A stretch of DNA of 64,000 nucleotides from Aurelia coerulea (taxonomy: Eukaryota; Cnidaria; Scyphozoa; Semaeostomeae; Ulmaridae), in contig CM076952.1 of the NCBI GenBank assembly GCA_039566865.1, positions 12,420,501 to 12,484,500 on the forward strand, written 5' to 3'. The position numbers and the translations under genes were made by a program. Below are positions 1 to 10,369 of this stretch, piece by piece. The notes below the pieces were generated by a model. That model saw only the letters and a list, made by a program, of their open reading frames with translations, ran no database searches and was not told the DNA's origin. Within the stretch, counting starts at the first letter, position 1, and each line of letters opens with the position of its first letter.

Positions 1-540
1 TAAGATGCTTCCTACTGCTTTGATAAAAACTGAAGGATGGCCGACAATATTGAATTGGCAAATTGTTTACTTTATCTTGACAAGAGCTGCCACTATAACA
101 GTGCCACACTTGTTTCTTGATAGTATTATATGGGTTTGTTGGTTCCCTTGGCAACAGCTATCTATATCGAAGATTTCAAACAGTAAGGGCAGTGTGCCAG
201 GTCAAAGAGGTCAAATTTTGAAAATTGCCTTGTAACGAGTTGGCAGCTCGATTAATGTTAGGAGCAAGAAGTAATTTGCCTTAACGAGGAAATGTCAGTT
301 GGCAACTACGCCAAATTTGATTGTTAGCCCAAAAGATCTCTGAATTGTTTTCATTGTACACATTAACAATGCCTATAAATATCTCAAATGCTTCGCTGAT
401 TGTTTCGATTATCTTCATAAATAATGCCTATTGTTACAACATTCCTGATTCCTGGTACTATACCTATATATATAGGTGTATTCCTTCCGGTTGGAGCAAA
501 AGCCCCTGCATAATGTTTTCATTCTTCAAACATAATTAAA
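1..540. repeat. Dispersed repeat, copy A
   Basis: This stretch recurs at 1058-1560 with scattered substitutions and small indels. Both copies begin with AAGATGCTTCCTACTGCT and run through the same blocks to a shared segment beginning ATTCCTTCCGGTTGGAG. No convincing protein is encoded; short ORFs across it are not conserved between the copies. It is probably an old unclassified interspersed repeat or a local duplication. Confidence 0.65.
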
Positions 541-734
541 GGCCCCCATTAGCCATGTTTGAAGAATGAGATCATGCACGTAGCTTGCCTCAAAATTTTA
601 GACTATTTATTTGCAATTGCAACTGCATGATTTAGCTTCTATTGAAATGGCAGTAGCCCAATAAAAAAGCCACTTGATGAAGCAGACCAGATTTTATGAT
701 ATGCATCAGAACTATCACATTAGATGTAGCGAAA

Positions 735-1057
735 CCAGAGATGTAGGAACTGGGGGCACTGGGGGAACGTGCTCTCCCAGATTTTGCAACAAACCGAAAA
801 GTGCCCTTTTTGTTTCAGGATATGCCCCTTTTGAAGACCGATGCGGACAGAAAGTCGTTTCATTTAGTTATTATTTACTTCATGATTTAGTTATGTTTAT
901 TTCTAATTTTGTTTCATTTTGAAGGAAATCGGATATCTATCAGCGTTCACACTATTTTTTTCCATATATCCCATTTCTACCGTCAAGAATCTGGTGTATA
1001 TTAAAGTGCCCTTCTTACGAAAAAAGTGCCACTGAAATGCCGTGCCCCTCCAAGTTA
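735..1057. repeat. Dispersed 'CACGTGCCCCC'-type repeat, copy 1
   Basis: The block with GATGTAGGAACTGGGGGCAC, then GATTTTGCAACAAAC and AAGTGCCCTTTTTGTTTC, has a clear relative at about 36765-36910. That relative has the same order of blocks and also ends in GAGATGCTTCCTA. The alternating G and C runs and lack of coding capacity suggest a short interspersed element. Its class is not recognised. Confidence 0.55.
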
Positions 1058-1905
1058 AAGATGCTTCCTACTGCTCTGAGTGAAACTAAAGGATAGCCGA
1101 CGATATTTACAAATTGCATACTTTATCCAGTCAAGAATTGCCACTACAACAGTGCCACACTTGTTTCTTGATACTATTTTATGGGTTGGTAAGGTTCCCT
1201 TGCTAACAGTTATTGATATTGAAGATTTCAAACAGTAAAGGCAGTGTGCCAGGTCAAAGAGGTCAATTTTGAAGATTGCTTTGTAATGAGTTGGCAGCAA
1301 GCAGTAATTAGCCTTAATGAGGAAATTCGAATTGGCAACTTCGCCAAAATTGATTGTTGGCCCAAATATATCGGAATTGTTTTGATTGTATACATTAACA
1401 ATGCCTATAAATATCTCAGATGCTTCGCTGATTGTTTGATTGTGTGCACAAATAATGCCCATTGTTACAACATTCCTGATTCCTATGTACCTATATATAT
1501 GTCTATATGTCTAGGTGTATTCCTTCCGGTTGGAGAAAAAGCCCCTCCATAATGTTTTCATTCTTCAAACATAAAAACGATTGTTTCAACATAATTAAGC
1601 TGCTAATGAAGTCAAGAACGTGCCAATTCTGGGTAAATTTGTTGTTGTGCCCGGGTAGTAAACATCGTGGTGAATTATCCATCTTATGGTGTCAAATCTG
1701 TCTGACATGAAATAAGCCGACGTCAAATGTTGCTATAGGATCGCGGGAAACTTCTGTCTTGTATGCGCTTTCTGTGCGCTTTCTTTATTTCAGTGCCAAT
1801 TAGCAGAGATAAAACGTTAATCAATTGCTTTAACGAGCGTGACGGACTTTCTTTCTTTCTTACTGACCTGGAGCCCCCTCTTAGATTACAAAGTACTTTG
1901 TAATC
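1058..1905. repeat. Dispersed repeat, copy B, ending in a perfect palindrome
   Basis: The first 500 bp match copy A at 1-540. The last 300 bp, from about 1575, match 2948-3320 (AATTAAGCTGCTAATGAAGTC onward). The segment ends with GATTACAAAGTACTTTGTAATC, a perfect 22-bp palindrome whose equivalent at 3296-3319 is GATTACAAAGTGGACTTTGTAATC written as two mirrored halves. No gene is seen. Confidence 0.6.
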
Positions 1906-2044
1906 AAACATAAGATCCTTTTGGATGATTACAAAGTCTGTCCTGAGCTAAACAAGCATAAGAATATCTGAATATTGATTTCTTCATAACCCCAAATGAT
2001 CGTAGATGCTGTTTTTAGCTACAGTCAGGGAGATGAGTGTTGCT

Positions 2045-2430
2045 GCTACACGTATTTTTTTTTATAAGAAACTAAGAATTTGGGCCAGTACTGGAAGTTT
2101 CTTGAAATTATCAGATTTTGAGTACTCAGAGTTTCTTACGAGTTTCTTAGAGGTTCCATAACAATCTTCATGTTCACTACTTGTGCCCTCGTGAACACTT
2201 CAAAACAAAGTTGTTTATGCCTTTCCAATGTTTAGACACTACTCAAGTACCTTACGAGTAATATGATACAGGAAACAAGTGAAAATAGATTAATATATGT
2301 TGAGGATTTCTTTAATCAAAATAAATAGTTTCTTGGCTTATATTTTCCCAGTACTGGAGTTTCTTAATTTTTTGGCGACCTGAGAGTTGAGTTTCTTATA
2401 AGCAGTTTCTTATAAAAAAAATACGTGTAG
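2045..2430. mobile_element. MITE of the TTTCTTATAAG family
   Basis: The left end CTACACGTATTTTTTTTTAT and the right end, read on the other strand, CTACACGTATTTTTTTTATA form a TIR of about 26 bp. Internal blocks are TTGGGCCAGTACTGGAAGTT on the left and CCCAGTACTGGAGTTTCTTA on the right. Related sequence occurs at 8690-8745, 17943-18297, 26790-27085, 45100-45195 and 59680-59790. It is non-coding, about 386 bp, and so a non-autonomous DNA element. Confidence 0.75.
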
Positions 2431-2933
2431 TCGCCTTCAATGGAAAATCGAGTGCCTTGTATAAGGACAAGAATCGCCTCAAAGGCAATATTTTGGTCTT
2501 TATGTCAAACGAGAATGATACGCAAAAGTCAAAAGTCATTACCCCTAGTTTGCTTAGTTCGTGCACGAAACTATTGGTGCATCTGTGTCAAATGAGATGT
2601 CATGTGAGATTTACGATAACGCAAAATTACTTATGCAGAACCCTGCAGAACGTTTCAATTGTTGCTATTCGCGGGCATCTAATTTAAGACAAACAGTCAC
2701 GAAGATAACCTCTGTGCAGAATGATATGCATGAAGATGTTTTGGTTCAGTGTTATCTCGTGCCTTCCCCCAGTCAATGGCGCCATTGTTTGCTGGGACTC
2801 TGCACCTTTCTGTAGCTGTGTAGGAGGGGGTCCTTCTACCTTCGGTGATGCTGCGAATGCTAGCCTCTGTGCAGGCCGCCGGTTACATCATCCTCTAAAG
2901 TTGACTTATTTGCATAATGAGTACTATCAATAA
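2431..2933. other. No recognisable gene
   Basis: About 500 bp of unique-looking AT-rich sequence. It contains only short ORFs without recognisable domains and I could not match it to anything else in the window. Confidence 0.4.
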
Positions 2934-3236
2934 GTGGCTAATGATTCGTTCGTTCTAGAAAACGATTGTTTTCACATAATTAAGCTGCTAATTAAGTCAA
3001 GAACGTGCCAATTCTGGGTAAATTTGTTGTTGTGCCAGGGTAAACATCATGGTAATTTATCCATCTTATGGTGTCAAATCTGTCTAACATCAAATAAGCC
3101 GACGTCAAATGTTGCTATAGGATCGCGGGAAACTTCTGTCTTGTATGCGCTTTATGTGCGCTTTCTTTATTTCAGTGCCAATTAGCAGAGATAAAACGTT
3201 AATCAATCGTTTTAACGAGCGTGACGGAAGTGGGTT

Positions 3237-3267
<31 letters not shown>

Positions 3268-3320
3268 GACTGACTGACATCGAAGCCCCTTCTTAGATTA
3301 CAAAGTGGACTTTGTAATCA
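2934..3320. repeat. Dispersed repeat, copy C, with TTTC microsatellite
   Basis: This matches the second half of copy B (1575-1905) closely. It contains a short (TTTC)n and (TGAC)n run at about 3240-3275 that copy B largely lacks, and it ends with the mirrored halves GATTACAAAG and CTTTGTAATC around TGGA. It directly abuts a LINE fragment. Confidence 0.6.
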
Positions 3321-3335
3321 AAAAGGGCTGTTTGT

Positions 3336-3960
3336 AACGGATTTTACCGAAAAGGCACAGATATTTAATGACTATTTCATTCCTCAATCCACGACCATTG
3401 ACACAGGTAGTGAAATTCCCCCAAGATACTCCGATAACTACGACTCTGATAAGTGATTTGGTTTTCTTTTTTCATCACAGTTAAGAACTCAACAAGATAC
3501 AAAATACAATATTCTGTGCCGTCCATAGCAGAAATAGACATGACGTCATCTGGTTCTGGCTATGAACGGCACTTGACAATATCTTTAACAAACAATCTTA
3601 TTTAGCACACTTAGTTTCCGTCACCTCTGAGGAATTTCGTCATCTCTGAGGAAAATCTGAGTGATTTCGTCATCTCTGAGGAAAAGATACATATTTAATA
3701 TCATTAGATCGCTTAATCCCAATAAAGCACATGGCTGGGACGAAATATCTGATAGGATGATAAAGTTGAGCGATGTTGCATTGGTTATGCCACTCAAGAT
3801 AATTTTCACAAATTGTTTGAGGCGTGGTTTATTTCCCGAAATATGGAAATATGCAAATGTAGTGCCGGTTCATAAGAAAAATGAGGAAAACTACCGTCCT
3901 ATTTCTCTTTTAACAATTTTTGGGAAAATACTTGAAAAACTCATATACGATTCTCTTTAT
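3336..3960 (+). pseudogene. Non-LTR retrotransposon fragment (linker and N-terminal RT)
   Basis: The first part (3336-3455) encodes a peptide of the form TEKAQIFNDYFIPQSTT, typical of the segment between endonuclease and reverse transcriptase in LINEs. From about 3690 the frame encodes LNPNKAHGWDEIS..MIK, then FPEIWKYANVVPVHKK, then NYRPISLLTIFGKILEKL. These are the conserved start of a non-LTR RT domain (RT motifs 0-2). The two parts lie in different frames with stops between them. The frame ends abruptly at about 3960, before the catalytic YxDD motif, so this is a truncated, frameshifted copy. Clade assignment (Jockey/CR1-like) is tentative. Confidence 0.8.
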
Positions 3961-4388
3961 TGCTGCCGAAGGCAGCCTAACTATTCTGCTTCAATCAGCG
4001 AGCGAAATTAGCCTGTCTGCCAGCTGCCTATCTGCCTGCTGTCTGTCTGTCTGTCTGCCGTCAGGCTATGTCGATAGACGGGCCAGCTCACGGCTGCTGT
4101 TCGTGGGCTCGCGGCTTGCGAGCATTTATTTATCGTTCTTATTATCCGTATGTGTTGTTTTAGTAGCGTTCTTTAAGTTTAAGTAGTTTTCCTTTCCTTT
4201 ATCTATGTTAATTCCCTTAAGGTAGACACAGTTTTTTGCTCCCCGGGGGTATTTGTCCCAGTAGTATTGTAAAGTAATTCTTGTAAGTAGTGTAGACCGT
4301 AATATGTATTGTAAAATTTTATTGATTTATAAAAGAAAAAAAAGCATTTATCCAACAAACAACAACAAAAGTTTTCCAACAAAAGATA
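3961..4388 (+). mobile_element. Retroelement 3' tail
   Basis: After a CTGTCTGTCTG-rich stretch, 4185-4340 resembles 7385-7550 block by block: GGTAGACACAG, TTTTGCTCCC, then GTAGTATTGTA, GTAATATGTATTGTA. This looks like the shared 3' untranslated region of two LINE copies in the same orientation. No coding region is supported here. Confidence 0.55.
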
Positions 4389-4680
4389 ATGAGTTCTTCC
4401 TACCTACTTAACTACCTAACTACGTCAATGGACGACAAAGGTTTATTTCTGAAAATGCAGAACTCAATATTACAGACCACGGAACCATGGACTACAGAAC
4501 TACGGAACCAAGAGCCTTGGACACAGGAACTTAGACAGGAACTAAAAAAAACTCAACTTAGAGTCAGTCTCAGCAAGTTAAATTTTCATAAATTTAAATA
4601 CAATTTTAAAGATACCACAAATCCTATGTGTCCGACAAATGATGGTATTGAAGATACGGAGCACTTGTGTGTGTGTGTGT
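4389..4680 (+). pseudogene. LINE C-terminal fragment, 5' part of a split copy
   Basis: From about 4560 the plus strand encodes LSKLNFHKFKYNFKDT and then CPTNDGIEDTEH. This is the characteristic C-terminal Cys/His segment of Jockey/R1-type LINE ORF2 proteins (S.LRFHKF.HNF.D...C.C...IE.TEHFLL.C). It is cut right after TEH by a (TG)n run, which is the 3' tail of an opposite-strand LINE. The missing continuation (EHFLLLCSCFDIQRR) appears at 7103, so one old LINE has been split by a later insertion. The N-terminal part of the ORF (4389-4550) is low-complexity and not recognisable. Confidence 0.75.
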
Positions 4681-7102
4681 GTGTGTGTGTAATCTTATTT
4701 CAATTCGATCATTTTTACATATAGCTAACAATATATACATCATTTAAATATATACAAGTTAACTAATCAAAATCGAATATACAGAACTAATAAACAAAAT
4801 TAATATTTTCTAAATAATACAATTAAGTTGGTAGGCAAGCACAAGCACTACATTTGCAGTTGGGACCGTCCCATTGTTTTATTAAAACCTTAAAACTTTT
4901 CAGATTTTCTGCCGATTTTAGTTCATTTGGTAGGCCATTCCAAATCTGTGGCCCAATGGACTTGAGACTCTTGGACCCGAAAGTTGTTTGATTAGGCCTA
5001 AAATGTGCTAAATTATTTGGATTTCTTGAAGAATAAATTGAAGAACGTAATTCAAAAATGCTCTGCATAAATGGTGGATTCAAATGATTCAGTGTTTTGA
5101 ATATTTCAATGCAAAGGAGTCTGTGGCGGGCAACATGCATCGTGCATTTACTCGATCTCGAAAGCAAATCATTATACGAACTCGTATGATCATTATAAAG
5201 AAATCTTAGAGCACGTTCTTGTAATTTTTTTATTTTCTGCAATGATTTGGAAGATGAGAAATACCAAACCAAAGGACAATAGTCAAAATTAGAATATACG
5301 AAACTCTGAACAAGGATCTTCTTCTCCTGAAAGCCAATGAATGTCTTTAATCTTTTGAGAACATTTAATTGCGTTGCAGCCTTTTTGCAAAGATTCGAAA
5401 TATGTGGGTCGAAATCAAGTCTATAATCCAAAGTGACTCCTAAAAGTTTCACAGTCTCCTCAGATTTGATTATTTTACCGTTAATGTTAATTTGTTCTCC
5501 ACTAGTATTTGTTTGGTTTTTTCTGAGCAGTAAAGCATGGAATTTTTCAGGATTAGCAATCATTTCATTTTGTTCTAGCCAAGCTAGAGCAACTCCAGAT
5601 TCTTTTTCCAAAATATTGATAAGATCGGGCATTCTTTTAGAGAAATAAGCAAGAGTATTGTCGTCAGCATAGTTATAGAGAGTTGCCTGTTTTATGAAGA
5701 GAAACAAATCATTTATATAAAAGTTAAACAGGATTGGGCCCAGCACAGATCCTTGGGGTACACCAGAAATAACCTCTAGGAAGGAACTGTAAGTATTATT
5801 TATCCGAACGCTTTGTTTACGTCGCTTGAGATAGAATAGGTAAGGACAAGCGCATCTTCATCGAATCCGTATGCATGTAGTTTGGCAATAAGCAAGTCAT
5901 GTGGAATGCAATCAAAAGCTTTGGAAAGATCCATCAGGACTGCACCTACGAGGTAGTCGTTGTCGAGGTTAGACCTCCAATCTTCAATCATTCGTATTAA
6001 TACATGATGGGTGCCGTACGCTCGTCTATAGGCCGCAATGAAAACAGAAAGTGTGTTATCTAAGTGTTGAGTCAGTTGTTGTTTCAGGACTTTTTCATAT
6101 ATCTTAGAAAAGGTATTAAGAACACTAACTGGGCGGAAATTTCTTTCCACCGTGCGAATTGGTTCCCCCTTATCTAAAGGGCAGACCGCAGCCTTTTTTG
6201 CATCGTCTGGGAATCTAGAATTTCGAATGCTACAGGTTATTGCCATGGTTAGTGCGACTGAGAGTTCGTTAGAAGCTAGAGATACTAGCTTTGGGGGTAT
6301 TTGATCCTCTCCAGTAGATTTTTTTCCATCAAGGGATTTTAATAGTTCCATAATTTCTTGATTGCCTATTTCATGAAAGGAAAAGGTATTCAATACTTGT
6401 TCTGGGTTTTGAATGATAGCTAGGACGCTAGGATGGTTTTTATACTTGTCAAGAATTAATCTAACAATTTGTCGGTCATCAGAAATTCCAGTATATTCAG
6501 CAAGGTTAACGGGCTTCTTGCCGCTGGATTTCTCTACTATGTTTACATAGTGATCGTTGAAGATCTCTGTCAATTCTTGGTCATCTGTTACAACAGTATC
6601 GTTTTTCACAAGAGAAATATCGCTACTTGTAAGTCCCCCTTTATTTGAAAGAAAGGGTTTTACGAGATCCCAAAATTCTTTATTTGAAAGTGTACCATTT
6701 TTTGTCGCTTCTTTAAAGTGGGTTTTCATAGCTTTCTTCCTTAGGGAAACACATTTATTTCGCTGCTTTTTGAATTTTCTTCTATTTTCTTGTGTAGGGT
6801 TCTTATTTAGTCTTTTTTTAGCCTTGATCTAATGTAGATTGCCTTTTGTAATTGCTGATTCATAAAAGGGGCGGAATTTCCTCGCTGAAACTTAGTTTTC
6901 AAAGGAGCATGTTTATCTACAAGTTTTCGAAAAGTAGATGAAAGATTCCTATAAGACAAATCTGCATCATTTGAATCTGCTTTAAAATCAGTATTCTTCA
7001 CATCTTGCAAAAAATTTTCAGGGTCAAACTTTTTATAGCTACGGTACTTAACAATCTTGGGTTTTAGGCGAGGTATGTGTATTTTCATTAAAGTTAAAAC
7101 AA
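4663..7102 (-). pseudogene. CR1/L2-like non-LTR retrotransposon, 5'-truncated
   Basis: Read on the minus strand, 7100-6832 encodes the end of the endonuclease and linker (HIPRLKPKIVKYRSYK, then FQRGNSAPFMNQQLQKAI). 6729-5800 encodes the linker and N-terminal RT (NFRPVSVLNTFSKIYEKVLK, LMDLSKAFDCIPHDLL). 5800-4823 encodes the catalytic half (GVPQGSVLGPIL, then the YADD box at 5660-5671) and a C-terminus ending WDGPNCKCSACACLPT. These lie in three frames: one break near 6830, and one single-base loss near 5830, inside the peptide between palm motifs A and B. Apart from these two shifts the frame is open for about 2.2 kb, so the copy is young. The 3' end is a (CA)n tail on the minus strand; the 5' end is truncated at the end of the endonuclease domain. 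Confidence 0.88.
4664..4690. repeat. (TG)n microsatellite as LINE 3' tail
   Basis: A run of about 12 TG units separates the interrupted plus-strand LINE (GGAGCACTTG) from the 3' untranslated region of the minus-strand LINE. On the minus strand it reads (CA)n at the exact 3' terminus, as expected for CR1/L2 elements, which end in short tandem repeats rather than poly(A). Confidence 0.75.
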
Positions 7103-7560
7103 GGCCATGAACACTTCTTGTTGCTCTGCTCTTGCTTTGATATACAAAGACGAGACCTCCTCGCTGGAATCTATGCATTAATACGACCATTTGGATATGT
7201 AGATCTTGCAAATGAAGCTTTATTACAACTTTTATTGTATGGCAATAAATATTTTCCCATTTCACTAAATAGACATATTCTTGAGCTTACGCTACATTTT
7301 ATCCATGAAACTGGTCGATTCGAGTGAATTACTGTAGCCACTTAACCATCCCTTCATAAGCCACCCGATTTTTGTCGCGTATTTAAAGTAGTTTCTTTTC
7401 TTTTATCATATTCATTTAATGGCCTCGGGGTAGACACAGCCTTTTGCTCCCTGGGGTTGATCGTCCTAGTAGTATTGTAGAGTAAGTTTGTAAGTAATGT
7501 AGTTCGTAATGTGTATTGTAAATTGTATTTGGAATATGTTACATAAAAAAAGAAAAAAAA
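7103..7560 (+). pseudogene. LINE C-terminal fragment and 3' UTR, 3' part of the split copy
   Basis: Plus-strand codons from about 7108 give EHFLLLCSCFDIQRRDLL, continuing to ILELTLHFIHETGRFE and a stop at 7325-7327. This completes the Cys/His C-terminus interrupted at 4680. It is followed by a 3' untranslated region (7385-7550) that matches 4185-4340. A short direct repeat (GAGCACTT near 4660, GAACACTT near 7110) flanks the intervening minus-strand LINE and fits a target-site duplication. Confidence 0.7.
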
Positions 7561-8190
7561 TCATTTGATAGTATCCTTGTTCCTTTGTGTACTTATAATT
7601 TGTAAGGTCTCTTTCATTTTTCCCATGAACAATAGACCAATTATGTGTCGCGTGACCTCGTCTATGACGTCATCTCTAAGAAAATGGCAAAAATTATTTA
7701 GTGGCCTTTCTGCAAGGATATTTCGACCGCAAAAGTTTTACAGCAGCAATAAATAGATTAAAGCTGATCAATAGGGTTGTTTCCGCCTAATTTGTGTAAT
7801 TTTGTTGGAATTTTGTGCACCATTGGTCTCAAACGGTATAAGATTCCCTGGGGGTATCCTCACATGGTACTAATAACGATCAGTTTTCATGCATATCTTG
7901 TGAATCTGTTTTATAGCAAGAATTTTTTGACTTGAACGTTTTTAGTTTGTCAAGATATTATCAAAATTACACAAAATTACTATCCTCAACCCCATATTTC
8001 CCCCTTCCTCCTTCCCTCCAAATCCTTTGCTTCATACTGGGGTAAAAATGCTGATGTCGGCATTTTTTGCAATAATCGAAACACAATTCATTTTCGAAAG
8101 AATTTTGTCGAAGTGGAATTTTTTGTCAATTGATCTCAATATATATATATTCGTCAGATTATGTAAAATTCATTTGTTTAAATTCAAAGT
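7561..8190. other. No gene seen; short inverted repeat
   Basis: AT-rich sequence with a pair of complementary blocks, TAATTTGTGTAATTTTG near 7788 and AAAATTACACAAAATTA near 7963, possibly the ends of a 190-bp MITE. Nothing coding is supported. Confidence 0.35.
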
Positions 8191-8196
8191 AAAGTT

Positions 8197-8271
8197 GATG
8201 TACGAGTAAATAAGCCTGAAGAGTCTGCGTGAACAGACGAAACTAGTAGCATATCATATTAGCGTTACATC
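8197..8271 (+). ncRNA. Hammerhead ribozyme motif (type I)
   Basis: The strictly conserved core is present: CTGAAGA at 8216-8222, then a stem II of GTCTG (8223-8227) and CAGAC (8234-8238) closed by the loop CGTGAA, then GAAA at 8239-8242. This is followed by a one-base-pair stem III (C8243 with G8246) and the triplet GTA, giving a predicted cleavage after A8248. Stem I has the short proximal pairing GC (8214-8215) with GC (8249-8250), an internal loop, and a distal helix GATGTACG (8197-8204) with CGTTACATC (8263-8271, one bulged T). Hammerheads with a minimal stem III are known from Penelope-like elements and retrozymes. A PLE reverse-transcriptase fragment lies downstream on the same strand at 9695. 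Activity is not demonstrated. Confidence 0.78.
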
Positions 8272-8384
8272 TCAACGAATTTGTTGTCATTTCTGTGTTT
8301 CGACTTATATACATTTATATATAATGGATACTATAAGTGCGGATGAAGAACGAACGAGAAATAGACAAAAATTTGATGTTTTTA

Positions 8385-8431
8385 GCACACTAAGGCCTTT
8401 CAAGTCATTACTATCATCATCAGAGTGTGAC
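8385..8431 (-). other. Degenerate hammerhead-like motif
   Basis: On the minus strand, CACACT and AGTGTG form a 6-bp stem I around CTGATGA and GAAA. The GAAA is followed by the palindrome GGCC and TT, laid out as in a type I hammerhead with a dimerising stem III. Stem II is poor (AGT with ACT around AATG, plus unpaired bases from an apparent extra GAT), so it may be a decayed copy. It lies 115 bp from the better motif at 8197-8271. Confidence 0.35.
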
Positions 8432-8599
8432 TGACATGACAAACTGAATTGAAATTCTTATAATAATACTGAGATTAATATGTTTACATAATAACAGACG
8501 AGTGAGAATAGTGTTAAGTGAATGTGTCAATTGAAGATTGCGTGTCCTGCTTTGTCCTGCTGGGACTTCCTCCGCAAGATTTCATATGAATTTAGTAAT

Positions 8600-9695
8600 C
8601 CGGTGTAATATGCGTTTCGGTCCACTTATGCGTTTCGGTCCGGACCGGTCCACCTCAAATGGACACATACGCATGGTAATTTTCCCAGTATACTGAAGTT
8701 TCTTAATTGTTTGGCGATCTGAGTTGATTTTCTTTCTTCTGCAAAGATCTTAAAAGATAGTTAAAAAATTGAGTAATTCGTTGGTTACTATCAGGTTGTG
8801 TGCTCAAAATTAGTCAAAACTTTCTTTCAACCAGCTACTCTCGAGTACCGAATAATCGCCAAAGCCCGATTAATTTTTTTGAAATCTCTTCCAACCCCCC
8901 CCCCCCTTTTAATAATTCTTGAAAAATTTAAATGACAGTAAACATAATTTTTGAATAGATGAAAAATACGTATCTAAGAAAAGGACCATTTTAATGTTCC
9001 CAACCCCCGATCGTTCCAGCATCCCCCCGATTGTTCCAGCTCCCGATTATTACATTGAATCATTTGTAACCCCTTTCGATCATTCTGATCCCCCATTTAT
9101 TTGGTACTCGAGGGGATTCAACCACCTCTTAATAATACTTACAGTACTCCTTGTTTACTACTGCAACGATAATTACCCCGTATCATAAAGGCATTGTTTC
9201 GACTACCCAACTTGAGCATCCTTCGACGTGAATTTATAAAATGCCCGAGCCCCCTGAATTAATCTGAGATCCCACCAGCCCCTATGAATTGATAAATAGT
9301 CTTCACTCCCTTTCCACCATTGTCCACAAATCACCACGAACTGACAGATTGTCTTAACCTTAGCGTTGGAGAAGATAAATCATTGGGGGCTGCCCAATAA
9401 AAAGTCCATTGTTTACCAAACTTTTTGCCCGACTAAGTATGGATTTTGGCCCAAAAAGGCATATTTCGGGAAATTGTTCCACTATTGGGGGGCCGCCCCA
9501 TCTTCTCTCGCCCCCTGACTTCACCTTCCCCTTTAAATATATTCAATAGGCATCATATCATCTGACCCTGAAGTGCATTGCGTTTGCCCCTGAAGCGCAT
9601 AGCGTCTCACCCTGAAGCGCATAGGTGACTCGGAAGCGCATAGCGTTTCATGCAGGACACTTTCGCATAGTGGACCGAAACGCATAGTACACCGG
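8600..9695. mobile_element. TIR element with CCGGTGTA termini
   Basis: The left end CCGGTGTAATATGCGTTTCG (continuing GTCCACTTATGCG) and the right end on the opposite strand CCGGTGTACTATGCGTTTCG (continuing GTCCACTATGCG) form a TIR of about 32 bp over a 1.1 kb element. Near the right end there is a short tandem array of GAAGCGCATAGCG-like units (9560-9650). No coding region is visible; the interior has several runs of C. It separates the hammerhead region from a PLE fragment. I could not define a clean target-site duplication. Confidence 0.65.
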
Positions 9696-9975
9696 CTTCA
9701 TTGTATTCGTATGACATCACAAGTCTTTACACAAGCATCTCTCACAGCCTTGGCATCGAGGCGCTTAAATATTGGGTCAAAAAAAGAAGAGACTTGATTC
9801 CAGTTCGCTTTTCAAATGACTTTATCGTTAAATCGGCAAAGTTCGTTCTCGAAAATAACAATTTTTGTTTGATAACGAATTGTATAGACAAATCAAAGGA
9901 ACAGCTATGGGAACTAAGTTTGCCCCTTCATACGCTTGCTTAACAATCGGTTTTCTAGAAGAAACTAAACTTTTT
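9696..9975 (+). pseudogene. Penelope-like element RT fragment
   Basis: Plus-strand codons give YSYDITSLYTSISHSLGIEA, which matches RT motif A of PLEs (MDVxSLYTNIP), then KFVLENNNFCL. After a one-base shift near 9900 comes KGTAMGTKFAPSYACL, the PLE motif B. The fragment ends soon after (FLEETKLFP), so only about 90 residues remain. It resembles the RT regions at 32400-34556 and 47535-48815 but belongs to a different PLE lineage. It may belong with the hammerhead motif at 8197, from which the 8600-9695 TIR element separates it. Confidence 0.8.
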
Positions 9976-10296
9976 CCTAACTCAAGAATATGACAATGCT
10001 CGGTATTAAAAGCCTTAGATGCTGCCGAGAAAGTCAGTCTCAGGTAGCAGGTTGACAGAGGTAGTTCCCTGTCATAAAAGCGCTCACAGCGCCCATTGGC
10101 TTTCCTGTTGAGACTGACGTCAATAAATATATCAAAAATACACAAGTCTGCAGTAAACCAGTGATGCCTGTACTCATTTTGTATTTCGTTTTGACTCATA
10201 CATATATATATATATATTTTTGGTAGAAGTTGTAATGTTACAACTTTTTCATATAATTTGGTAAATTTTTCGACAAATGGAAAAATGGAAAAAGAG
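9976..10296. other. No gene seen
   Basis: Unique-looking sequence ending in a short (AT)n run near 10200 and an AT-rich stretch. No conserved domain is visible on either strand. Confidence 0.35.
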
Positions 10297-10369
10297 TGAC
10301 GAGAGCGAGATTTGAACTCGCGACCTTCTGCATTCTAGGCAATTGCTCTACCGACTGAGCTATCTCGGC
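10297..10369 (-). tRNA. tRNA-like sequence, probably a SINE head or tRNA pseudogene
   Basis: The minus strand folds as a 73-nt class I tRNA. The acceptor GCCGAGA pairs with TCTCGTC with one mismatch at the second pair. The D stem is GCTC/GAGC, the T arm GCGAG-TTCAAAT-CTCGC, and the variable loop has five bases. Both Pol III boxes are good: A box TAGCTCAGTCGG and B box GAGTTCAAATC. The anticodon arm is weak (terminal A-A mismatch and a G-U) and would read AGA (Ser), but serine tRNAs have a long variable arm and the body is closer to a lysine-type tRNA. No terminal T run directly follows. The 5' half is repeated at 10714-10738 at the far end of a hairpin. A tRNA-derived SINE is more likely than a working tRNA. 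Confidence 0.6.

Noticed and set aside
10297..10369. A functional serine tRNA gene (anticodon AGA)
   Set aside because: The body is class I with a short variable loop, the anticodon stem and acceptor have mismatches, and half of it is repeated at the end of a hairpin; a SINE head is more likely.
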